A stretch of 64,000 bases of DNA, taken from NCBI GenBank assembly GCA_948474755.1, contig CAOLHI010004229.1, forward strand, positions 1 through 64,000, read 5' to 3'. The notes beneath the pieces are model-generated. The model ran no database searches, was not told where the DNA came from, and was given only the letters and a program-made list of their open reading frames with translations. Source of the stretch: Ctenosaura bakeri. Taxonomy: Eukaryota > Chordata > Lepidosauria > Squamata > Iguanidae. Positions 56,795 through 64,000 of the stretch are shown one piece after another. The translations under genes and the position numbers were made by a program. Within the stretch, counting starts at the first letter, position 1, and each line of letters opens with the position of its first letter.

Positions 56795-57199
56795 GCCTTT
56801 TCTGCATTGGGCGAGGGAATCGCCCCTTGCCGGTACTCACCGGACCTGTGTGCCCCATGCGAGGGTCCAGGCTGGTCCAGAGCAGTCTGTGGCCACCACT
56901 CTGCACTGCTCTGGGGACGAAAATGGCGGCTTCCAGTTGATCGAGGCTTTCCACCAACCGGTGAAGCTCGCCAGCCTAAAGCCCGCCCCCAGCAGATCTG
57001 CAAGCTCACACTCCATGCTTTTGAAAGACCTGTTTTAAGCCGTCTTTCAAAAGCATGCTGAACGATCACTTTGGGTCGTTCCGGAGTGGACTGAGGTCCG
57101 GAACTACACAAAGTAGTCCGGACCCAGTCCGCTCCCAGGTGTAGACGTTCTCTCTGAAGGACGCTTTGCACCATTTTAAAAACCCAGTGCGGAAAAGGC
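56795..57199. mobile_element. MITE family B copy with perfect 5-bp TSD CCCAG
   Basis: Starts GCCTTTTCTGCATTGGGCGA and ends CCCAGTGCGGAAAAGGC. CCCAG stands on both sides (56790-56794 and 57200-57204). Internal hairpins are CATGCTTTTGAAAGAC (57014-57029) with GTCTTTCAAAAGCATG (57042-57057), and GGACTGAGGTCCGGAACTA (57088-57106) with TAGTCCGGACCCAGTCC (57114-57130). Both lie in the same relative places as in the copy at 37630. The frames of 84-136 codons on both strands are by-products. Confidence 0.88.
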
Positions 57200-57338
57200 C
57201 CCAGTCTGTGAAACTATCTACCCTACTGCCTTCATTACACTTGGTTTTTTTTTTCAGTGTTGGAAAAAGGTGACTAAGGACATTTGTGGCAGACATTATA
57301 TAATTATGCATGGAGTAGAGCAAATGAATACAGACATC

Positions 57339-57381
57339 TCTCTCTCTCTCTCTCTCTCTCTCCCTCCCTCCCTCCCTCCCC
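57339..57381. repeat. (CT)n followed by (CCCT)n
   Basis: About ten TC dinucleotides passing directly into CCCT tetranucleotides. Confidence 0.9.
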
Positions 57382-57653
57382 ATAATGCTAGAATTTAGGC
57401 TAATCCAGTGAAACCCATTAATTGGACATTTGGGATAGACAAAAGGAAATCCTTCACAGTGCATAATTAATGTGGGGAACCTCTTTCCTGTAATTTAGAT
57501 TGTTTTAACAGGAGATTAAACCAACTTGCAGAGGATAAGGCAACTGATGGGGCTGTTTGACCTAATGTCTCTATATTATGTCCAAGCTTAGAGATCTCTA
57601 GATGCTGGGCAACAGAAGGGGAGGGCTATTGCCCTCACATCCTACACCTGGGT

Positions 57654-57851
57654 GCCTTTCTGCACAACACTGTTATAGTGCTATTATTCCACTTTCAACA
57701 TCCTGTGGAATCCTGGAGTTTGTAGTTTAAGGAGGGGCATTTAGAATTCTCAGCCAGAGAGCTCTTTGGGCTCAGTAAATTACAAACCCCAGAATTCCAC
57801 AGGATGTTGAAAGTAGAATAATAGCACTATAACAGTGTAGTGCAAAAAGGC
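57654..57851. mobile_element. MITE family A copy
   Basis: Starts GCCTTTCTGCACAACACTGT and ends AACAGTGTAGTGCAAAAAGGC. Internal modules 'gagagctctttgggctcagt' and 'aattccacaggatgttgaaa' are typical. Target duplication is not clear. Confidence 0.85.
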
Positions 57852-57861
57852 CATTGCTCTT

Positions 57862-57961
57862 AGGTGAGAGAGTGCAACATGCCCAAGTGGGTTTCCATGG
57901 CTGAGCTGGAATGCAGACCCTAGTCTCCTGAAGTCCCTAGTCCAGCACTGAAATCACTACG
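57862..57961 (-). mobile_element. tRNA-SINE head fragment
   Basis: 'cccaagtgggtttccatggc', 'tgagctggaatgcagaccct' and 'agtctcctgaagtccctagt' are the complement of the SINE head and box B region. Only about 100 bp are left. Confidence 0.55.
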
Positions 57962-58417
57962 GCCTTTTCCACACCGGGGCAAGGGAATTGCCCCGCGCCA
58001 CTACTAACCGGACCTTTCGGCTCCCCGGTCCAGTCCACAGCACTCCAGAGCAGTGCATGCTCATCAATACGCACTGCTCCGGCATCCCAAATGGCGGCTT
58101 CCAGTTGGTCGAGGGTCTCGACCAGCCACTGAAGCTCGGCAGCCTAAAGCCCGCCCCTGGGCAGATCTCAGGCTCGCATTGGTGTGAGCCTGCAAATCTG
58201 CATAAGGGAGCAGACTCGCAGTGGCGCGCTGTGTGCTTTTGAAAGACTGGAAAAATCAGGTCTTTCAAAAGTACGCTGGAGGACCACTTGGGGTTGTTCC
58301 AGACCGGACTGAGGTACGGATCTACCTTAAATAGGTCCGACCCAGTCCGGTCCAAGGTGCAGACCTCCTCCTTGGAGGACGGACTGCACGGTTTCAAAAA
58401 CCCCATGTGGAAAAGGC
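57962..58417. mobile_element. MITE family B copy
   Basis: Starts GCCTTTTCCACACCGGGGC and ends CCATGTGGAAAAGGC. The flanks CTACG (57957-57961) and CTACA (58418-58422) match at 4 of 5. Internal hairpins are GTGCTTTTGAAAGAC (58233-58247) with GTCTTTCAAAAGTAC (58260-58274), and GGACTGAGGTACGGATCTA (58306-58324) with TAGGTCCGACCCAGTCC (58332-58348). Near the left end GGGGCAAGGGAATTGCCCC forms a third. The 170-codon minus frame is a by-product of the GC-rich sequence. Confidence 0.85.
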
Positions 58418-58449
58418 CTACATCATGCTGGCTCTCCAAGGTACTAAAT

Positions 58450-59345
58450 TCTAACATAAATGAATGCAATCATATATTTTAATTTTTAGTTAACTGGTTT
58501 TGAACAGGAAAAACAAGGACTCATGAGCATCTTTGAAAGGTTTGGGATTTCATTTTCAGGTATTTTGGCTTGTCTGTCAAGCAATAGTTTTTAAAAGTTT
58601 TTGCCTAGCAATCAAGAGTTCTACTTGTCGCCTAAAGTTATGTAAGCACGCTTGCCATGTTGGTGGGCTGTTAGCACTGAGTTACATATAATCACTTCTG
58701 CAATGTCAAAAGAGTAAATCTGAACAGTGTGTAGGATGAAGTGCTATAAAAGTACCATATTGATTTTTGACAGAACAACTAACACAGCTGTGAGGGTGCA
58801 AATCTGTGTGAGCGTTAACAAAACAAGAATCCTTAGTGTATTTCTAAGATTGCTAATAAAATGGCCTGTAATTTCCTGAAGTGTGTTAATGAAGAGAGCT
58901 TGAAAATGGCATTTTTCCCTCATCATGTCTTAGATCTGCATTAATAATAGCTGTTTCTGTTTGGGTACCACCATAAAAAGATGGAGGAAAAATGACTCAC
59001 TGAGAATTTTCCTTAGCAATAGACCACTAAAGAAATATTCAACTAACAAGAACTATTATTTAAGAATAAGCTGTTTTACCTAAACTACTGTAAAAAACCC
59101 CGAAAATTAAATCTCTGGAGCATTACTTAGAATTGCTTGGCCCTTACCCAGGCTGAACACTTTTTTTTCCACCATGATCTAGCAGATTATTAAGACACTG
59201 TTTTCTTGGTTGGTACTGATTAGAATTATTAGAAACACAGCATTTGTCACCCTTCCTCAAGTCAGCTGATTATTGAGCTATGTACAGTGACTGTTTACTT
59301 ATCTTGAATCCCAAACTAGTGGTGGTCCCTCCTCCTTTGAACTGT
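58450..59345. promoter_or_regulatory. Repeat-free stretch, possible conserved non-coding element
   Basis: About 900 bp without recognisable repeats between dense MITEs. The core 58740-58930 ('gattgctaataaaatggcct', 'gtaatttcctgaagtgtgtt', 'aatgaagagagcttgaaaat') has the look of a deeply conserved enhancer-type element. A 60-codon minus frame spans it without a domain. Appearance only. Confidence 0.22.
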
Positions 59346-59348
59346 AAG

Positions 59349-59530
59349 GCCATTTCCGCACTAGACTGTTATAGCGCTATCATTCCACTTTCAACATCCT
59401 ATGGAATCCTGGGGTTTGCAGTTCAGGGAGGGGCCGGCCGGCCGGCCCCTCCCTGAACTGCAAACCCCAGGATTCCATAGGATGTTGAAAGTGGAATAAT
59501 AGCGCTATAACAGTCTAGTGTGGAAATGAC
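59349..59530. mobile_element. MITE family A copy, nearly perfect palindrome
   Basis: Starts GCCATTTCCGCACTAGACTG and ends CAGTCTAGTGTGGAAATGAC. The two 91-bp arms mirror each other with only a few mismatches around a centre of GGCCGGCC repeats at 59440. It would extrude as a single long hairpin. This is the best-preserved copy in the window by arm symmetry, but the 5-bp flanks do not match. Confidence 0.93.
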
Positions 59531-60317
59531 CCGTCACCTTTCACTATTGCAAGAAAGCAACACTGCCACTGGGGAAAACTGACTGATAAGTAACCGGATG
59601 GGTTCTGGGATCTTTTCCACTGTTGACTTCTGTAGCTAACCATTGATTGCTTCCCTTAGATCACTTCCCCTTCTCCAAGGAAGTCAAATGGTTTTTATTC
59701 TCCTTTACGATGGATGGTTGGTCATGGAACTCTGGTTATAATAGCTATTTCATAATAAAGATGGTGATCAGCATGCATGCCTGCTCTAGGGGCTTGTGGA
59801 ACGTATAAGCTGGTTTTGCTATATCCTGCCCTCCCCTAAATGTGTTAACTTGGAATAATAAATGCAAGTTTTACCTTTTACCATACTTGGAACATCCAGT
59901 GTCATTATTCCTATTTATAACCATAAGCTCATAAACTAGATTGCTGTGTTGTGCTGGCATAAATACCACATTTTCTAACACTCACTTCACGCATGTTCAG
60001 AATTAAGCATTCATATTTTTTAGTTCTTATTAGGTGCATGTGGCAGTGATATTCCAGTACAACGTTCCTATTTTTATTTTTTGCAGTCCTCGCACAACAT
60101 TATACCATGACATACCACATTTTGTGACAATCTGATGCAACTTTTTACAAGTTGTGATGTTTTGTTCCCAAGTATATTAGACATCATATGTAACTGTTGT
60201 GTGTGCATTAATGAAAGTTATGCGAGAGGGTAAGTCCCTTTGAATACAATGGAACTTAACATCTGAGCAAATACGCATAAGATCACATGTTTCTTTAACA
60301 AGCCCTAAGTATGTTTA
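59531..60317. other. No recognisable feature
   Basis: Unassigned AT-rich DNA. Confidence 0.45.
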
Positions 60318-60526
60318 GCGAGCCAACATGGTTTGAACATTGGACTACAATTCTGGAGACCAAGGTTTGATTCCTCACTCAGCCATGGAAGCCCCCAGGT
60401 GACCGTGGGCATGTCACACACTCTCAGCCCCAGAAAACCCTGTGCTACATTCACTTTAGGGTCACTATAAGTTGGAATGACTTGAAGGCACACAACAACA
60501 ACAACAACAACAACAAAAACAAGTAT
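60318..60526 (+). mobile_element. tRNA-derived SINE
   Basis: 'gaccaaggtttgattcctca' carries a box B-like core. It is followed by 'ctcagccatggaagccccca', 'gtcacacactctcagcccca', 'tagggtcactataagttgga' and 'cttgaaggcaca' with a (CAA)n tail of about ten units at 60490-60522. The head is slightly truncated. Confidence 0.85.
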
Positions 60527-60538
60527 ATTTAATCTCAG

Positions 60539-60965
60539 TTCCTTTTTGCATGGCATTTGCTATGCGAAAGGGCCCCTCAAGTGTCGCATGATTGTAAACA
60601 GCAATCTGCACGACGTACTCACAATCGCGCGATGCTCCAGGTAGGGCAGGCACCACTCGTGCCCTTTTTCATTTTTGGCTTTCAGCCAAAAATGGTGCAT
60701 GTTTGTGCATTGCTCCAGGGCCCTGTGTACACTTGCCATGCATGCGGAGCCTCCAGAGCCGTGGGGTCGCGCTTCCTGCCCCCGCACAGCCTGGGAAAGT
60801 CCCAGGCTGCGCTGTGGAAAGAAGAGGCAGGGCTCTCGTGCTACCTGCTCAGGAGCAGGCAGCTCGTGCAGAGCTGAAGGAGTAGGGACGTGAGAGCCTC
60901 TTGCTGGAGGCTGTTTGCGCAATTCCCGCACCCTAGCGCCAAAAAAGGTAAGGTGCGGAAAAGGC
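60539..60965. mobile_element. MITE family E with perfect 5-bp TSD CTCAG
   Basis: The right end is GGTGCGGAAAAGGC. The left end TTCCTTTTTGCATGGC is a degraded version of GCCTTTTCCGCAC. CTCAG flanks both sides (60534-60538 and 60966-60970). The interior is GC-rich with the hairpin CAGCCTGGGAAAGTCCCAGG at 60787, nearly shared with family C (16313). Overlapping frames of 60-123 codons on both strands are not genes. Confidence 0.68.
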
Positions 60966-60970
60966 CTCAG

Positions 60971-61751
60971 TCTCTAAATCGATAGAGAATAGAAAGAGTG
61001 ATCCAACTAATAGAGATTCTTACAATGTCTACTCAAAAATTTCTACTTTGTGAAAACTACCAATTTAATCCAATTCATCCCTTAGCTTCTTACATACCTA
61101 TAATAAGACTTTCCAATTACAAGGGTTTTTTATCAAAAGCTGTTCTGAAAATCCAAGCATATTCTGTCTAGCAAATTACCTTTTACTAATCGCTGTTGAC
61201 ATTCCCCATAGGCCTGCTAAATCTGTCAAGTCCTGATGGAAGATTTAGTAAGTACTGATTGGTATGTTGTCATAAGATGTATGCTTTGGGTTACCACTAA
61301 ATGGGGGAAGAAAGAATTCTAATAGGTGAAAATGAATGCCTAAGAGTGCTGCAACTTTAGTAGCTGTGCAGAAGAAATGTCATTAAGCGTAGCAAGGGAA
61401 GCCTGCTGAAATTCTTCCTTCTAACGTAACTACTGATGGTGCACATGTCCTGTCACCTTTTACAGCTGGCTATCAGGAAAATGCCCCAGTCTAGCTATGA
61501 CTGGATGAGGAAAGTAGAGTCTGTGAGCTGCATGTGGCCACCAACTCTTCTTACAGCCCCTAAAGCCATCCAAGACACTCCAAAGCCTCTACTCCCTATT
61601 TAAAAAAAAACTGGGTGAAAATCACATGAAAACCACACAAATGTGTGGGAAATGTCTTAAAATTTCAGTGTTTTGGTTAGATCCCCCCAACCCTTAAAAC
61701 AAACAAGCAAAAAAGATAGCTCACCCCCAATTTTCAGCCAAAAGAAAACCA
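60971..61751. other. No recognisable feature
   Basis: Unassigned AT-rich DNA. Confidence 0.45.
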
Positions 61752-61759
61752 GAAGTGAT

Positions 61760-61943
61760 AAAAGTTGCCAGAGTGAAAACTGGCTAGGTCTCCTGTACCT
61801 TTAATGGTAGTGCAGAAGAGGGAATTTCAACAGGTGTTGTTTAGTACCAGTTTGCATGGCAAGCAACACTTGGTGAAGTGCCCTCATCTACACAACTGCT
61901 GAAGGTTCAGAAATCCTCTCCAGTTTTCAGTCAGGCAATCCTA
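61760..61943. mobile_element. Small hAT-like MITE (family F)
   Basis: The left 'aaaagttgccag' and right 'aggcaatccta' correspond to the TAGGGTTGCCAG ends of 33787-33949. The interior 'gtgcagaagagggaatttca' and 'gtgccctcatctacacaact' match that copy's mirrored modules, with 'caggtgttg' and 'caacacttg' forming the centre. The flanks GAAGTGAT and GATGTTAT agree at 6 of 8. Confidence 0.62.
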
Positions 61944-62058
61944 GATGTTATATCAGCTCCTGGTAAAGTGGGTCAGCCTAGATGACCTCAGGAAGTGAGG
62001 AAAATTAGTTAATTTCCTCTGTAATTGAAATCTCTCTGTGTTTGAAAGGAATACAATG

Positions 62059-62345
62059 GTACTCTGTGAGACAGTGTTAGGGAGGATGGAATGTGCCTCG
62101 CAAAGCTTCCCTTACTTTGCAACATTAGTAAGATTAGGCAAGAGAATGATGGGAACCATTTGTACATGTCAGTTTCTCTTTTTGGACATGTGATGTATTT
62201 GTATTGGAGATGTATAAAATGCTCTGAATGTAAGGAGGCGGGGCCCAGACTTTTGAGAGGTATCTCACTGGGACATTGTGCACAATAAATCTTTTTTCTA
62301 AAACCGTGGGTCTCTATCTCAATTCCACTACACTGGCAACCTGAA
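62059..62345 (+). promoter_or_regulatory. LTR-like promoter and polyadenylation segment
   Basis: TATAAAATGCTCTG near 62211 is followed by 'ggaggcggggcccagac' and 'ggtatctcactgggacattg', then AATAAATC at about 62284 and a T-rich run. The spacing of TATA box and AATAAA is that of a retroviral LTR R region. Clear TG...CA ends with a short target duplication were not found, so this may be a diverged solo LTR or a chance arrangement. Confidence 0.35.
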
Positions 62346-62932
62346 AATGACAATGGAATAGGCTGCAAACAGAAGTAAAAATTATCCCCCAGTCATGTGT
62401 GTGCCCCTGCACTCTGAACTCTAGTGGAATGAAGCTGGCTTAAATTTGCACAATTTACTCTTCAAGGCTTGATTCTTTCTTGATTCTTCATTCTCTCTGA
62501 TTTAACACCTGGAGCAGAGTTATGGATCTTTCTCATTAGATAACAGGCAATAGCACCGATTATGTGACCAGAGGAAAAATTGTGGAGGGGAGGTTGTATT
62601 AAATGCCTTCCTGCTAAAGAGCTGATTAGTACAATGGCTGACAGACTACAAAGGCTAATGTACATGCAGGCCCAGGTGCCAGATGTGTATGTTGTTAGAT
62701 CAAGGCCAAAGAACACAGGGAACAATGCCCATTTTTATAAAGGAATCCCTTAGAGCCCAGTGGTAAAAATCTACCCCTTCACTTGTGATTAGAAATTACA
62801 TGGAATGTTTCTAACCAAAAGATGGAGTATCTTATCTACACCTTGGGTGTGTGTCTGTGGGTTGTTGGGCTTTTTTTAAAGAACTATATGGTTTGCAAAA
62901 GAAAGCACTTAACTGAGGCACAGTGACTCCAA
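62346..62932. other. No recognisable feature
   Basis: Unassigned. The 87-codon minus frame at 62462-62725 has no domain. Confidence 0.45.
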
Positions 62933-63382
62933 TTATATGTGCAAGGATGAAGTCATTACAATTAATTTCATTTTCTGTAATGTCCGTAGAAGTGGCAAAA
63001 CAAAGTCAGCAGTAGCATCAGCTTTCTGGCTCTCACTCCCCTTCAAAGCACTGATACTTTTATTAGAAAAAAAACCATGCAGGCTGCCAGCTGACATAAT
63101 GGGCAGATTACAGAGTTTCTCATCTTCTGAGTTAGAAACCTTTTGAGACAGCACTGACCTCCTCTGCCAGACAGGCAAAAAGATTTGATTTTCATCTGAA
63201 AGGGACTCACTGAGTTTCAGAAAAAGGGCAACCATTTGATCATAACATTCCCTCTTGATCCAGCCCATGGCCAGAGCATCCTCTACTGTTGAAAGCCAGG
63301 TTTGCCCCATTGTGCTTTGGCCTCCAGAAATTGCCTTCCCATTTCCCCAGTGCTCTCCGCACTCTTGTACTTGGCAAGCCAT
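62933..63382 (-). CDS. Unidentified 149-codon open frame
   Basis: An open reading frame in AT-balanced, repeat-free DNA. It starts at ATG (context gagctATGG) and an in-frame stop lies ten codons upstream. The protein is mixed in composition, soluble-looking and has no membrane segment or signal peptide. It has a Trp/Leu-rich first half (GQTWLSTVEDALAMGWIKRE, then CYDQMVALFLKLSESLSDE) and a polar second half (RRSVLSQKVSNSEDEKLCNL, then FVLPLLRTLQKMK). I do not recognise a family. The length is unusual for chance in this window and the composition looks coding-like, but it could be an exon, a lineage-specific gene, a decayed retrocopy or noise. Confidence 0.3.
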   Translation of the reverse strand: MACQVQECGEHWGNGKAISGGQSTMGQTWLSTVEDALAMGWIKRECYDQMVALFLKLSESLSDENQIFLPVWQRRSVLSQKVSNSEDEKLCNLPIMSAGSLHGFFSNKSISALKGSESQKADATADFVLPLLRTLQKMKLIVMTSSLHI

Positions 63383-63449
63383 AGCTCCCTGGCTCTGTCT
63401 TTTCTCACTTTATCACTTTAGGAAAAGTCTGTCAGTCCAGAGCTAGGCT

Positions 63450-63545
63450 ATGGTGTGCCAACACACCCACCAACATTTCACAGATGAAAATTAAGACACA
63501 TGTGGCTGAGCACCATCAGAGTCTGATCAAAAGAATGTGGCCATG
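63450..63545 (+). repeat. Dispersed repeat H, left part
   Basis: 'caacatttcacagatgaaaa' and 'gagcaccatcagagtctgat' match the left blocks of the copy at 5575. The rest of the family is absent. Confidence 0.55.
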
Positions 63546-63739
63546 TAACAAGAGAATAAATACAAAATATATTATTAATAAATAAAACTACTGCTTTAAG
63601 CACAGAAACCCCAGAATTCATACATGCTGTATAGAAAGTCTAAAAAAACCCACACAAATCAGTCATTACAATGTGTTGCATGTATCAACAATAAATCTAA
63701 TATATAAAAGTCAAAGTTCATAAGTTTGTCTGTGTTAGG

Positions 63740-64000
63740 CGAAGACCTGATCTCATATGATTGGCTGTATGAGGCAAAGACCTCATATGATTGGCTGCCT
63801 AAGAAGATTCTGTGGAATCATGGGGTTAGCAGTTTACAGAAGGGCCTTTAGAATTCTCAGCCAGAGAATAGGCTGGTTGCTATGGAGATGAGGCCTAGCA
63901 GCAAGGAGGAGAGCAGTATATTCCCTCAGGAATCCAACCTCTGTATGTTAATAACTCTGAATACAGATTGGATTGGGGAATATGTTCCAGGTACTGGACA
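63740..64000. repeat. Short duplication and diverged MITE A remnant
   Basis: 'cctcatatgattggctg' or a close variant occurs twice at about 63751-63802. Then 'tggaatcatggggttagcag' and 'cctttagaattctcagccag' (63808-63867) are internal modules of MITE A without either terminus. Nothing further is recognised to the window end. Confidence 0.4.

Noticed and set aside
57957..58469. 170-codon minus frame
   Set aside because: It covers the third MITE B copy. No domain is visible and similar frames appear in the other copies on both strands.

Overview
The window looks like a vertebrate, non-genic or intronic stretch from a squamate reptile, most likely an iguanian-type lizard. The reasoning is indirect. 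There is no compact gene layout, and composition is about 40% GC apart from one GC-rich block. The repeats are CR1 and L2-like LINEs, 3' ends of a BovB/RTE LINE, tRNA-headed SINEs whose tail resembles the BovB 3' end (Sauria-SINE-like), a 5S-rRNA-headed SINE, a DIRS retrotransposon and many small inverted-repeat DNA elements. I recognise no conserved host protein. The only host-like open frame worth a look is a 149-codon ORF on the minus strand near the right end (62933-63382), which I cannot name.

Layout. 1-7.3 kb: two copies of a palindromic MITE (family A), a CR1 ORF2 C-terminus, a 739-bp MITE with the same type of ends, LINE tails and an unclassified dispersed repeat (here 'H'). 7.36-8.12 kb: a hAT-type non-autonomous element with a perfect 8-bp target duplication. 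8.6-19.8 kb: an L2-like LINE, a 5S-derived SINE, a solo LTR (copy 1), BovB 3' fragments, a tRNA SINE, more MITEs, and a Tigger-like element nested inside a MITE. 19.8-26.6 kb: solo LTR copy 2 and, 13 bp after its target duplication, a nearly full-length 5.9-kb DIRS element in minus orientation. It has inverted terminal repeats, an internal complementary region, and remnants of gag, reverse transcriptase/RNase H/methyltransferase and tyrosine recombinase. 27-51 kb: scattered LINE, SINE, MITE and Tigger-like copies, separated by long repeat-poor stretches, some of which look like possible conserved non-coding elements. 51.8-53.3 kb: a three-level nest (repeat H, split by MITE A, split by solo LTR copy 3). 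55.6-61 kb: a dense cluster of MITEs including two copies of the GC-rich multi-hairpin family B. 61-64 kb: a small hAT-like element, an LTR-like promoter segment, the unexplained ORF and a last piece of repeat H.

The main novelty is a group of structurally different non-autonomous elements that share the outer terminus GCC-N-TTTC-Y-RCAC and leave 5-bp target duplications of the form C-Y-N-N-G (CTAAG, CTTTG, CCCAG, CTCAG in the four perfect cases). One of these families (B) keeps the same internal hairpins in all three copies while the stem sequences change on both sides. I could not assign these elements to a transposase superfamily from sequence alone.
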